From Cellulomonas aerilata (lineage in GTDB: Bacteria > Actinomycetota > Actinomycetes > Actinomycetales > Cellulomonadaceae): a stretch of DNA of 64,000 nucleotides. Below the pieces are notes generated by a model that did not search any database, was not told where the DNA came from, and saw nothing but the letters and a program-made list of their open reading frames with translations. The stretch lies in the NCBI RefSeq assembly GCF_007991755.1, contig NZ_BJYY01000012.1:186001-250000 (forward strand). Reading direction: 5' to 3'. The position numbers were made by a program, and so were the translations under genes. The stretch's first letter is position 1. Each line of letters starts with the position of its first letter. Shown here one piece after another: positions 54,483 to 63,188 of this stretch.

Positions 54483-54931
54483 CGGGTGGCGAGGAAGGTC
54501 AGGAGCAGCTGGCGCTGCAGCGCGAACATCTCCTTCTCCTCCTCGGGTTCCGCGTGGTCGTACCCGAGCAGGTGCAGGATCCCGTGCGTGGTCAGCAGCA
54601 GCAGCTCCTCCGCCGTCGAGTGGCCGGCGTCCCGCGCCTGGCGCGCGGCGACCTCCGGGCACAGGACGACGTCGCCGAGCAGGCCGGCGGGGGTCACGTC
54701 ACCCGGGCGTCCGGGGCGCAGCTCGTCCATCGGGAAGGACAGCACGTCGGTGGGACCGGGCTCGTCCATCCACTGCACGTGCAGCTCGGACATGACGTCG
54801 GTGCCGACCAGCATGATCGCGAGGTCGGTCTGCGGGTGGACGTGCATGGCGTCGAGCACGTGGCGGGCGAGCGCGGCAAACTCCGCCTCGTCGACCGCGT
54901 AGCCGGACTCGTTGTTGACCTCGATGCTCAC
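54479..54931 (-). CDS. ybeY: Endoribonuclease YbeY
   Basis: A 150-residue zinc-dependent RNase for 16S 3' processing and ribosome quality control. The zinc motif [11 protein letters not shown] carries all three histidines. [12 protein letters not shown] is the other family hallmark. It lies in the phoH-ybeY-CorC-era cluster with 4-base spacing from phoH. Confidence 0.96.
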   Translation of the reverse strand: MSIEVNNESGYAVDEAEFAALARHVLDAMHVHPQTDLAIMLVGTDVMSELHVQWMDEPGPTDVLSFPMDELRPGRPGDVTPAGLLGDVVLCPEVAARQARDAGHSTAEELLLLTTHGILHLLGYDHAEPEEEKEMFALQRQLLLTFLATR

Positions 54932-54935
54932 GCGC

Positions 54936-56006
54936 TCACCGGGGCCCGCCGGCGGAGCCGCGCAGGTCCCGTCGGGATCCCGCGCCGTTGCCGCTGCCCG
55001 GCGCGGGCGGCAGCGCGTCCCAGCGCGCGTAGGCGTCGATGATCTGCCCCACGAGCCGGTGCCGGACGACGTCGGCCGAGCCCAGCCGGCAGAAGGCGAC
55101 GTCGTCGACGTCGCGCAGGATGTCCTGGACGACCCGCAGGCCGGACGCCGTCCCGCTCGGCAGGTCGACCTGGGTGACGTCCCCGGTGACCACGACCCGC
55201 GAGCCGAAGCCCAGTCGGGTGAGGAACATCTTCATCTGCTCGGTCGAGGTGTTCTGCGCCTCGTCGAGGATGATGAACGCGTCGTTGAGCGTGCGCCCGC
55301 GCATGTACGCCAGCGGCGCGACCTCGATGGTCCCGGCCTCCATGAGCCGCGGGATGGAGTCCGGGTCGACCATGTCGTGCAGCGCGTCGTACAGCGGCCG
55401 CAGGTACGGGTCGATCTTCTCCGACAGGCTCCCGGGCAGGAACCCGAGCCGCTCCCCCGCCTCGACCGCGGGCCGGGTCAGCACGATCCGGGTGACCTGG
55501 CGGGCCTGGAGCGCCTGGACGGCCTTGGCCATGGCCAGGTACGTCTTGCCGGTGCCGGCCGGGCCGATGCCGAACGTGACCGTGTTCCGGTCGATGGCGT
55601 CGACGTACTCCTTCTGCCCGGCCGTCTTGGGCCGGATGGTCCGGCCGCGGTTGGACAAGATGTTGAAGGTCAGCACGTCGGCGGGCCGGGTGGTCGTGGC
55701 CGCCGTCAGCATGACGACGGACCGGCGCACGACGTCGGCGGTGAGCGGGGTGCCGCTGGCCGCGACGTCGATGAGCTCGTCCACCAGCCGGGCGAGGAGG
55801 GCGACGTCCCCCGCCGGGCCGTTGAGGGCGATCTCGTTGCCGCGCACGTGGACGTCGACGCCGGGGAACCCCTCCTCCATCGACGTGAGGTTCTCGTCGC
55901 GCAGGCCGAGGAGCGCGACCATCGGGAGCTCGGGCGGCACGGTGATGCGGTGCTCGACGCGGGCGCCCGACGACGGGTCGCGACGCGTGGGGGTGGTCTC
56001 TGCCAT
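54936..56006 (-). CDS. phoH: PhoH-like ATPase
   Basis: A 356-residue ATPase of the PhoH family, often paired with ybeY and linked to RNA metabolism. Walker A is GPAGTGKTY near 150 and Walker [25 protein letters not shown] and GDVTQVDLP are diagnostic. The N-terminal part ([20 protein letters not shown]) is a KH-like RNA-binding module. Confidence 0.95.
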   Translation of the reverse strand: MAETTPTRRDPSSGARVEHRITVPPELPMVALLGLRDENLTSMEEGFPGVDVHVRGNEIALNGPAGDVALLARLVDELIDVAASGTPLTADVVRRSVVMLTAATTTRPADVLTFNILSNRGRTIRPKTAGQKEYVDAIDRNTVTFGIGPAGTGKTYLAMAKAVQALQARQVTRIVLTRPAVEAGERLGFLPGSLSEKIDPYLRPLYDALHDMVDPDSIPRLMEAGTIEVAPLAYMRGRTLNDAFIILDEAQNTSTEQMKMFLTRLGFGSRVVVTGDVTQVDLPSGTASGLRVVQDILRDVDDVAFCRLGSADVVRHRLVGQIIDAYARWDALPPAPGSGNGAGSRRDLRGSAGGPR

Positions 56007-56108
56007 GGGTGAGGCCGGCGGCCTGCGATCTCCTCGGGTGCTCCGGGCGCGGGTGCCGCGCCGATCCGTCCATCGTACCGACGGCGCCGCGGGGGGGCGC
56101 GTGCAGGG

Positions 56109-56450
56109 TCAGGCCGGCGACCAGCCCAGCCGCGCGCCGCCGAGGACGTGCCCGTGCACGTGGAGAACGGACTGCCCGGCGGTCGGTCCGGTGTTGAACA
56201 CGAGCCGGAACTGGCCGTCGCACTCCGTGCCGGCGACCCGGTCGGCCAGCTCCACGAGGTCGGCGAGCAGCGTGGGGTCGGCGGCGGCGAGCCGGGTCAC
56301 GTCGGCGTGGTGCTCGCGCGGCACCACCAGCACGTGCAGCGGGGCCCGCGGGTCGATGTCCCGGAAGGCCACGGCCCGGTCGGTGGAGGCGACGACGTCG
56401 GCGGGGACCTCGCCGGCCACGATCCGGCAGAACAGGCAGTCGCTGGTCAT
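56109..56450 (-). CDS. HIT-family nucleotide hydrolase
   Basis: A 113-residue histidine-triad protein hydrolysing AMP-linked substrates. The triad is HVHGHV in QSVLHVHGHVLGG; CLFCRIVAGE at the start and DIDPRAPLHVLVVPREHH are typical of HinT-type proteins. Lies between phoH and rsmE in the conserved block. Confidence 0.94.
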   Translation of the reverse strand: MTSDCLFCRIVAGEVPADVVASTDRAVAFRDIDPRAPLHVLVVPREHHADVTRLAAADPTLLADLVELADRVAGTECDGQFRLVFNTGPTAGQSVLHVHGHVLGGARLGWSPA

Positions 56451-56525
56451 GGCTGCAGGCTAGCCGGGCGGTCGCGCCGGCCGGGAGCCGGTCCCCGCGC
56501 CGGTCGGGACCGGGTGACGGACCGA

Positions 56526-57293
56526 TCAGGCCCAGCGGCCCAGGCGCTGGGCGAGCAGGGCGAGCGCGACGGGCCCCGCGGTCGAGGTCCGCAGCACGTG
56601 CGGCCCGAGCCGGACCGCGCGGGCGCCCGCGTCGACCAGGAGGGCCAGCTCCCGGTCGCCGATGCCACCCTCGGGCCCGACGACGACGAGCACCTCCGCC
56701 CCGGTGCCGGCGTCCGGCAGGGGGACGGCGGCGAGGGGCTCGTCGGCCTCCTCGTGCAGCACGAGCGCCGAGCCGCCCGCGGCGACGCACCCGCGCACGC
56801 GGGCGGCCAGGGCAGCGGTGTCCACCGCCACGGCGACGTCGGGCAGGTGGGCCCGGCGCGCCTGCTTGGTCGCCGCACGCACGGTGGCGACCCACCGGGC
56901 GCGGCTCTTGGCTGCCCGGTCGCCGCGCCACACGACGACGGATCGCTCCGCCTGCCAGGGCACGACGGCGTCGGCGCCCACCTCGGTCGCGGCCTCGATC
57001 GCGAGCTCGTCCCGGTCGCCCTTCGCGAGCGCCTGCACGAGCACCAGCGCGGGGTCGCCGGCCGGCTCGTCCACGCGCTCGAGGACCCCGAGCCGCACCC
57101 GGTCGCCGTCGACGGCGTCGACCGTCGCGCGGACCCGCACCCCCACGCCGTCGACGACGTCGACCCGCTCCCCGGGCCCGCGACGCTGGACCACGCCGGC
57201 GTGGCGACCCTCGACGCCGTCCAGGACGACCGTGGACCCCGGTGCGGCGTCCGCGAGCGCGCCGGGCTCCACGAGGAACACCGGCGCGCTCAC
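56526..57293 (-). CDS. rsmE: 16S rRNA m3U1498 methyltransferase
   Basis: A 255-residue SPOUT-class methyltransferase using SAM on 16S rRNA. An N-terminal PUA-like domain (GRHAGVVQRRGPGERVDVVD) precedes the knotted domain with VVGPEGGIGDRELALLVDAG and VRLGPHVLRTSTAGPVALAL, the cofactor-binding loops. Next to dnaJ, as commonly found. Confidence 0.95.
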   Translation of the reverse strand: MSAPVFLVEPGALADAAPGSTVVLDGVEGRHAGVVQRRGPGERVDVVDGVGVRVRATVDAVDGDRVRLGVLERVDEPAGDPALVLVQALAKGDRDELAIEAATEVGADAVVPWQAERSVVVWRGDRAAKSRARWVATVRAATKQARRAHLPDVAVAVDTAALAARVRGCVAAGGSALVLHEEADEPLAAVPLPDAGTGAEVLVVVGPEGGIGDRELALLVDAGARAVRLGPHVLRTSTAGPVALALLAQRLGRWA

Positions 57294-57330
57294 CGGCGGG
57301 CCGGGTGGACCGAGGGCCCGGGGAGGGCGG

Positions 57331-58452
57331 TCACCGGCCGCTGAGCTTCTCGCGGAGCTTGGAGAACACGCCCGGGTGCGTCGGCGACACGGACGACGCA
57401 GGACGCTGCTCGCCGCGCAGCTCGGCGAAGCGACGCAGCAGCTCCTCCTGCTCGTCGTCGAGCGTGGTGGGGACTTGCACGTCGACGTGCACGTGCAGGT
57501 CCCCGCGGCCGCCGGCGTGCAGGTGGCCCACGCCGAGGTTCTTCAGCGTGATGACCTGCGCCGGCTGGGTGCCCGGACGCAGGTCCAGCTCGCGCACGCC
57601 GTCCAGGGTCTCCAGGTCCAGCACCGTGCCCAGCGCGGCGGCGGTCATGGGGACCTCGACCGTGCAGTGCAGGTCGTCGCCCTGCCGGACGAACCGCTCG
57701 TGCTCCCGCTCGCGGATCTCGACGTAGATGTCACCGGCGGGACCACCGGCCGGGCCGACCTCGCCCTGGGCGGTCATCTTGATCCGGGTGCCGGTGTCCA
57801 CCCCGGCGGGGACGTCGATGGTCAGGGTGCGACGCGACCGGACCCGGCCCTCGCCGGAGCACTCGGGGCAGGGGTCCGGGATGACCGTGCCGAAGCCGTG
57901 GCAGGCCGCGCACGGGGCGGAGGTCATGACCTGGCCGAGGAAGGACCGGGCCACGCGCTGGACGACCCCGCGGCCACCGCAGACCTCGCAGGTGCGCGGC
58001 GACGTGCCGGGGCGGCAGCAGGACCCCGAGCAGGTCCCGCAGACCACGGCCGTGTCGACCTGCAGCTCGCGCCGGGCGCCGAAGGCCGCCTCGGCGAGCT
58101 CGAGGTCCAGGCGCACCAGGGCGTCCTGGCCGCGGCGCGCGCGTGGGACCGGGCCCCGCTGGCCGGTGGCCTGCCCGGCGCCGAAGAACGTCTCGAAGAT
58201 GTCCTGGAAGCCGAAGCCTCCGCCCATCCCGCCGCCGGGCGCCGACGGGTCGCCCCCACGGTCGTAGGCCTGGCGCTTCTCCGGGTTGGAGAGCACCTCG
58301 TAGGCGCGCGAGACGTCCTTGAAGCGGTCCTCGGACCCGTCACCGGTGGCGACGTCGGGGTGCAGCTCGCGGGCGAGCTTGCGGTAGGCCTTCTTGATCT
58401 GCTCGGGGCTCGCGTCCCGGGTCACGCCGAGGATCTCGTAGTAGTCGCTCAC
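57331..58452 (-). CDS. dnaJ: Chaperone protein DnaJ
   Basis: A 373-residue DnaK co-chaperone. The J domain ([20 protein letters not shown], with HPD in LARELHPD) is followed by a Gly-rich region and four zinc-binding motifs. The first reads CGTCSGSC, where the usual glycine is cysteine; the others are [16 protein letters not shown] and CPECSGEG. The GTG start is at 58452. It follows hrcA on the same strand, the common second actinobacterial dnaJ. Confidence 0.95.
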   Translation of the reverse strand: MSDYYEILGVTRDASPEQIKKAYRKLARELHPDVATGDGSEDRFKDVSRAYEVLSNPEKRQAYDRGGDPSAPGGGMGGGFGFQDIFETFFGAGQATGQRGPVPRARRGQDALVRLDLELAEAAFGARRELQVDTAVVCGTCSGSCCRPGTSPRTCEVCGGRGVVQRVARSFLGQVMTSAPCAACHGFGTVIPDPCPECSGEGRVRSRRTLTIDVPAGVDTGTRIKMTAQGEVGPAGGPAGDIYVEIREREHERFVRQGDDLHCTVEVPMTAAALGTVLDLETLDGVRELDLRPGTQPAQVITLKNLGVGHLHAGGRGDLHVHVDVQVPTTLDDEQEELLRRFAELRGEQRPASSVSPTHPGVFSKLREKLSGR

Positions 58453-58549
58453 TGGTCGCTCTCTGCACTGGGGAGCCCGCGGGTGCGGGAGGGGGTGGAG
58501 GTCCGAGGGGGACGCCGGCGGGCGGGACGCCGGGCACGGGTGCCGGGCC

Positions 58550-59569
58550 TCACCCCGCGAGCACCCGGGACAGGTAGCGTGCCACGGCCCGGACGGACGC
58601 CATGGTCGCGGGGTAGTCCATGCGGGTCGGACCGATGGAGCCGATGCGCGCCAGGGCGTTGCCCTCGGCGCCGTAGCCGGTCGTGACGAAGCTCGTCTCG
58701 GCGAGGCCCTCGTGCTGCGTCTCGTGACCGATCCGGACCGCGACGCTGGCGGCGTCCTCGGCCATCTCGGTGAGCAGCCGCAGCAGCACGACCTGCTCCT
58801 CCAGCGCCTCCAGGACCGGCCCGAGGCTGTGGGAGAAGTCGCTGCTGCCGCGCGCGAGGTTGGCGGTGCCCGCGAGGACGATCCGCTCCTCGCTCTCCTC
58901 CGCGAGCGTCTCCTCGACGATCTCCGTCACGGACCGGACGAGGGGCTGCGCGTCGGGGGCGAAGGCCTGCGGGAGCGTGTCGAGCAGCGGGACGAGCTGC
59001 GGCAGGCGCTGCCCGACCGCCAGGGCGTTGAGCCGGGCCCGGAGCTCGGCGACGACGTCGTCCGTGGGGACGCCGGCGAGCTCCAGGGTGCGCTGCTCGA
59101 CGCGCCCGGTGTCGGTGATGATCACCACGAGCAGGCGCCGCTCCCCCACCTGGACGAGCTCGAGGTGGCGCATCGCCGAGCGACGCAGCGACGGGTACTG
59201 CACGACGGCGACCTGCTGGGTCAGCTGGGCCAGCAGCCGGACGGACCGGTCGACCACGTCGTCGAGGTCGACGGCCTCGTCGAGGAAGGCCTGGATGGCC
59301 CGCTTCTCCGGGCTCGACAGCGGCTTGACGGTGGAGAGCCGGTCGACGAACAGCCGGTAGCCCTTGTCGGTGGGGACGCGGCCGGCGGACGTGTGGGGCT
59401 GGGCGATGAAGCCGCCCTCCTCCAGCGCCGCCATGTCGTTGCGGATCGTCGCCGGGGACACCCCGAGCGCGTGACGCTCGACGAGCATCCGGGAGCCGAC
59501 GGGCTCCCGCGTCTGGACGTAGTCCTCGACGATCGCGCGCAGGACCTCGAGCCTGCGGTCCTCGCTCAT
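58550..59569 (-). CDS. hrcA: Heat-inducible transcription repressor HrcA
   Basis: A 339-residue repressor of chaperone genes. The N-terminal winged helix is [17 protein letters not shown] and [20 protein letters not shown], with the HrcA signature [16 protein letters not shown] and a GAF-like core. GGGAGGT is just before ATG 59569, and a CIRCE element lies 41 bases upstream, so it controls itself and dnaJ. Confidence 0.96.
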   Translation of the reverse strand: MSEDRRLEVLRAIVEDYVQTREPVGSRMLVERHALGVSPATIRNDMAALEEGGFIAQPHTSAGRVPTDKGYRLFVDRLSTVKPLSSPEKRAIQAFLDEAVDLDDVVDRSVRLLAQLTQQVAVVQYPSLRRSAMRHLELVQVGERRLLVVIITDTGRVEQRTLELAGVPTDDVVAELRARLNALAVGQRLPQLVPLLDTLPQAFAPDAQPLVRSVTEIVEETLAEESEERIVLAGTANLARGSSDFSHSLGPVLEALEEQVVLLRLLTEMAEDAASVAVRIGHETQHEGLAETSFVTTGYGAEGNALARIGSIGPTRMDYPATMASVRAVARYLSRVLAG

Positions 59570-59609
59570 CACACCTCCCGCCCGACGTCTCCCGCACGCA
59601 CCGCGCAGG

Positions 59610-59634
59610 TAGCACTCGCCATTCGTGAGTGCCA
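59610..59634 (-). promoter_or_regulatory. CIRCE element (HrcA operator)
   Basis: TAGCACTC, nine bases, GAGTGCCA. This matches the CIRCE consensus TTAGCACTC-N9-GAGTGCTAA with one mismatch in the inner arms. On the minus strand it begins TTGGCA, which could serve as -35. Confidence 0.92.
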
Positions 59635-59772
59635 ATTCTACGTCGCCCGGGCCGGGGCGGGCGCGCGGGGTCCTCGGCCCGGCAGGCGCCCGGGGCCCGC
59701 GGCCCGGCCGGCGCCCACGGCCGTGGGCCCGGACGGGCGCCCCAGGCCGGCGGGTCCCCTGGCGCCGGTGCG

Positions 59773-59802
59773 GGCGGCCCGTCCGGCGACGGACGGGCCG
59801 CC
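59773..59802 (-). terminator. Terminator after the DUF1059 gene
   Basis: Perfect 12-base arms GGCGGCCCGTCC/GGACGGGCCGCC with a 6-base loop, 8 bases past the stop codon. Confidence 0.75.
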
Positions 59803-59809
59803 GCGCGCG

Positions 59810-59983
59810 TCAGCCGACGGTGACGAGCGCGCCGCGGACGGCGTCGACGAGCTCGGGCGTCACGTCGGCGATGCCGTGGTCCCGGTGGGCGTGGGCGCCG
59901 ACCGCGGCCAGGACCTCCGCCTCGGTCCCGGTGAACGTCACGGCGCAGCCAGGCATCAGGTCGCCGCAGCGGAACTTCTTCAT
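59810..59983 (-). CDS. DUF1059 family small protein
   Basis: A 57-residue protein, MKKFRCGDLMPGCAVTFTGT then a helical tail with HAHRDHGI. The MKxFxCxDL...GC opening is diagnostic of DUF1059, a small soluble family of unknown function with two cysteines and histidines that could bind metal. GAGGAGGA about 6 bases before the ATG is a strong ribosome site, and a clean terminator follows. Confidence 0.85.
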   Translation of the reverse strand: MKKFRCGDLMPGCAVTFTGTEAEVLAAVGAHAHRDHGIADVTPELVDAVRGALVTVG

Positions 59984-60036
59984 GTCGGTCCTCCTCGGGT
60001 GGGGCGCCCGGCACGGTCGTGCGCGGGAGTCGGGGT

Positions 60037-60058
60037 CACCGGCGGGTGCCCGCCGGTG
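60037..60058 (-). terminator. Terminator after the EAL gene
   Basis: Ten-base arms CACCGGCGGG/CCCGCCGGTG with a 2-base loop, 60 bases past the stop. Confidence 0.5.
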
Positions 60059-60118
60059 TCGGCACGGGTCGGCAGCGCCGTCGACAGGTCCGGGGGTGTC
60101 GGCGGGTGCCGGCAGCGG

Positions 60119-61282
60119 TCAGCCCGGCGGGCCGGCCAGGACGCGGTCGACGAGGTCGTGCACCTCCACCAGGCCCACGACCGCGCCGTTCACGTCGGTG
60201 CAGACCACCGGCGCGAGGCGCCAGGCGGACGGGCGGGCCATCGCCCGCCGCAGCACGTCCGCGGGGGCCGACGACGGCGCCACGGTCATGGCAGGCACCT
60301 CGTGCAGGCGTCCCGCGGGGTCGGTGACGACCACGACGGCCGCGTGACCGCGACGGTCCAGCCGGACCGAGCCGAGGCCGGCCAGGCCGCCGGGAGCGTC
60401 GTACGGGTGCACCTGCGCGGCGCGGGCGAGGGACAGCACGTTGTCCCCGAACTGCACGCGGGCGTGGGCCTCCAGGATGACGCCGCGCGGGCCGTCGGCC
60501 AGGTCGGGCCAGCCGGGCGCGGGCCGTCCCACGGCCCAGCCCTGGACGAGCGGGACTCCCATGCGGATGAGCGCGGCGAGCTCGCCGTCGGTCTCCACGC
60601 CCTCGGCGAGGACCCAGGCGTCCAGCCGTCCGGCGAGGTCGCCGACGAGCTCCACGACCGCCTTCTGCACTGGGTCCTGGTCGATGCCGGCCACCAGCGC
60701 CCGGTCGAGCTTGATGAGGTCGGGCCGGATCTCGATCATCCGGGCGAGCCCGGAGTGGCCCTGACCGGCGTCGTCCATGGCGACCAGGCCCCCGGCCCCG
60801 CGGACGGCGTCCAGGGCGTCCGCCAGGACGAGGTGGTCGCCGGCCTCCACGTGCTCGGTGAGCTCGACGACGACGCCGTCGAGCCGGCCACTGCCCAGCA
60901 GGGCGTCGCGCACGTCGGCACGGGCGAGCAGGTGCGGCTCGACGTTGACGGTGCAGAACGTGCCCGGCGGCAGCCCGGTGCGCAGCTGGTGCAGCTCGGC
61001 GAGGACCCGGACGGTCAGCGGTCCGTCCAGGTCGCGCAGGCGCGCCTCGGTGAACCAGACGTCCGGCGAGGTGTGCGGGGGCCCGTCGAAGCGGGCGAGC
61101 AGCTCGTAGCCGCCGACGCGGGCGTGGGCGATGTCGACGATGGGCTGGGCGACCAGCCGCAGCCCGTCCCCGCGCAGGACGGCGTCCAGCGCGGTCTCCC
61201 AGAGGCGCGCCGTCGGCAGGGCGCCGCCCGTGGGCGTCGTGCGGGCGGTCGCCGTCGTCCCCTGCGCCGTGCCGTGCTCCAT
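60119..61282 (-). CDS. EAL-domain cyclic-di-GMP phosphodiesterase with C-terminal CBS-like domain
   Basis: A 387-residue protein. The EAL domain (about 28-265) keeps the catalytic set: YELLARFDG (EAL-equivalent), the Asn in NVEPHLL, VELTEH, MDDAGQGHSGL, PDLIKLDRALV and VLAEGVET, then QGWAVGRPAP. It should therefore hydrolyse c-di-GMP. The C-terminal ~120 residues (VLSLARAAQVHPYD to DVNGAVVGLVEVHDLVDRVL) resemble a CBS/GGDEF-associated sensory module. ATG 61282 is assumed with a weak ribosome site. Confidence 0.9.
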   Translation of the reverse strand: MEHGTAQGTTATARTTPTGGALPTARLWETALDAVLRGDGLRLVAQPIVDIAHARVGGYELLARFDGPPHTSPDVWFTEARLRDLDGPLTVRVLAELHQLRTGLPPGTFCTVNVEPHLLARADVRDALLGSGRLDGVVVELTEHVEAGDHLVLADALDAVRGAGGLVAMDDAGQGHSGLARMIEIRPDLIKLDRALVAGIDQDPVQKAVVELVGDLAGRLDAWVLAEGVETDGELAALIRMGVPLVQGWAVGRPAPGWPDLADGPRGVILEAHARVQFGDNVLSLARAAQVHPYDAPGGLAGLGSVRLDRRGHAAVVVVTDPAGRLHEVPAMTVAPSSAPADVLRRAMARPSAWRLAPVVCTDVNGAVVGLVEVHDLVDRVLAGPPG

Positions 61283-61456
61283 CGCTGCTCGCTCACTCGC
61301 TTGCCGGGCCGCCCGGGGGCGTGTGCGAGCCCCCATCGGTCGCCGCGCCCCGGACGTGAGGGGATCGCGACAGGCCGCTCGCACGCGCGTGGTGCGGTCG
61401 CCCGTGCCCGCGTGTCCCACCACGGACGACGCGGACCGCGTCCCTACGCTCGCCCG

Positions 61457-62320
61457 GTGACCCACGACCGCTACGGGACCGACGTCCTCGCCTCCGGCTC
61501 GCCCGCCGCCCGTCCGCGCCGGGCCCGTACCTCCGTCCCGACCCCGGCCGAGCGGGGTCTGGTCGTGGAGGAGGTGACGTCGGGCTGGGTCGGCGCCGTC
61601 GTCCGGGTCGAGAAGACCGGCGGCATGCACGTCGTGGTGCTCGAGGACCGTCGGGGGGCGACCCGCACCTTCCCGCTGGGCCCGGGCTTCTGGGTCGACG
61701 GCGCACCGGTGGAGCTGACCCCGCCGGCCCCGCGCGCCACGCCGCCCGCGCGGCCGGCCCGCACGGCGTCCGGCTCGGTGGCGGTGCACGGGGCGCGGGC
61801 GCGGGTGGCCCGCGGCAGCCGGATCTGGGTGGAGGGCAAGCACGACGCCGAGCTCGTCGAGAAGGTGTGGGGGGACGACCTGCGGCTGGAGGGCGTCGTC
61901 GTGGAGCCCCTGCACGGCGTGGACGACCTCGCCGGGGCCATCCGCGACTTCCGGCCGGAGCCCGGGCGGCGGCTGGGGGTGCTCGTCGACCACCTCGTCG
62001 CCGGGTCGAAGGAGAGCCGCATCGCGGCGGAGGCCGTCCGCGCCGCACCGGCGGGCACCGTCAAGGTGCTCGGGCACCCGTACGTCGACGTGTGGCAGGC
62101 CGTGCGGCCCGAGCGCCTCGGACTGAGCGCGTGGCCCACGATCGGGCGCGGGACGGAGTGGAAGCGCGGCATCCTGCGCGAGCTCGGCTGGCCCGCCGAC
62201 GACCAGGCCGACGTCGCGCAGGCCTGGGCCCGCATCCTCGGGACGGTGCGCACGTACGCCGACCTGGAGCCGTCCCTGCTGGGGCGGGTCGAGGAGCTCA
62301 TCGACTTCGTCACCGCCTGA
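61457..62320 (+). CDS. DUF3097 family protein
   Basis: A 287-residue actinobacterial protein of unknown function usually near hrcA and hemW, as here. Hallmarks are GLVVEEVTSGWVGAVVRVEK, SRIWVEGKHDAELVEKVWGD, GVLVDHLVAGSKESRIA and KVLGHPYVDVWQAVRP; the EGKHDAELVEK segment recalls a Toprim-like metal site. TACGCT (61445-61450) six bases before the GTG indicates a leaderless start. Confidence 0.92.
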   Translation: MTHDRYGTDVLASGSPAARPRRARTSVPTPAERGLVVEEVTSGWVGAVVRVEKTGGMHVVVLEDRRGATRTFPLGPGFWVDGAPVELTPPAPRATPPARPARTASGSVAVHGARARVARGSRIWVEGKHDAELVEKVWGDDLRLEGVVVEPLHGVDDLAGAIRDFRPEPGRRLGVLVDHLVAGSKESRIAAEAVRAAPAGTVKVLGHPYVDVWQAVRPERLGLSAWPTIGRGTEWKRGILRELGWPADDQADVAQAWARILGTVRTYADLEPSLLGRVEELIDFVTA

Positions 62321-62474
62321 TCCGGCGACGTCGGGCGGGCCGGGATCGGGGCCGCCGGCGGCTCAGGGGCAGGTCAGGGTCGGGTCAGGGGCGTGCCCCC
62401 TGCCGGGCGGGCACCCTGTCTCGCTAGGGTCGACGGGACGGACCAGCGGACCCTCGACCTTGGAGCTGATCGGC

Positions 62475-63104
62475 GTGAGCACGACCCCGGACCACTCGCA
62501 GGAGCCACGGCAGGGCGGCTTCCCCCCACCTCCCGCGCCGGGGCACGACGGGTCCGGCGGGCACCCGTCGTCCGTGCCGGCGGGCGCGTTCCCGCCGCCG
62601 GCACCGTCGGGGACCTACCCGCCGCCGCCCGCTCCGGGTAGCGCCTACCCGCCGCCGCCCGCTCCCGGCGCCGCCTACCCGCCGGCGCCCGGTGCGGGTG
62701 CGTACCCGCCGCCCGGCCACGGTCACGGCCCGACGCCGGGTGGCCACCCGCCGGCGTACGGCCCCGGCGCGCCGCTGTCCCCGTCGGACCAGCGGCTGTG
62801 GGCGGTGCTGTCGCACCTCGGGCCGCTCGTGGCGTGGTTCCTCGCGCCGCTGGTGATCTGGCTCGTGTTCCGGGGGCGCGGCGCGTTCCTCGAGGACCAC
62901 GCCAAGGAGTCGCTGAACTTCCAGATCACGGCGGCGATCGCCGCCCTGGTCATCGGCTTCGTCTCCGTGGTGACCCTGGGCCTGGGGGCCCTGCTCTACC
63001 TGCCGTTCGGCGTCCTCGTGCTGGTCGTCATGATCGTCGCGGCCGTCAAGGCCAGCCAGGGCGAGCCGTATCGGTACCCGCTGACCCTGCGCCTGGTCGG
63101 CTGA
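62475..63104 (+). CDS. DUF4870 membrane protein with Pro-Tyr-rich N-terminus
   Basis: A 209-residue protein. The first ~105 residues are low-complexity repeats of the YPPPPAPG type. The C-terminal DUF4870 domain has about three helices, with LWAVLSHLGPLVAWFLAPLV, HAKESLNFQ and a final VMIVAAVKASQGEPYRYP. GGAG 8 bases before GTG 62475 supports this start over TTG 62460. Function unknown; the tail may bind partners at the membrane. Confidence 0.88.
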   Translation: MSTTPDHSQEPRQGGFPPPPAPGHDGSGGHPSSVPAGAFPPPAPSGTYPPPPAPGSAYPPPPAPGAAYPPAPGAGAYPPPGHGHGPTPGGHPPAYGPGAPLSPSDQRLWAVLSHLGPLVAWFLAPLVIWLVFRGRGAFLEDHAKESLNFQITAAIAALVIGFVSVVTLGLGALLYLPFGVLVLVVMIVAAVKASQGEPYRYPLTLRLVG

Positions 63105-63130
63105 CCCCGCGCCCCCGGTCAGCTGACACG

Positions 63131-63173
63131 ACGCCCCGGTCACCGGCCCCGCACGGGTCCGGCGGCGGGGCGT
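63131..63173. terminator. Likely terminator between convergent DUF4870 gene and hemW
   Basis: ACGCCCC/GGGGCGT arms with an inner GCCCCGC/GCGGGGC pairing alternative, in the 84-base gap between two stops. Moderate structure only. Confidence 0.45.
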
Positions 63174-63188
63174 CCGTGCGCCCGGGGA

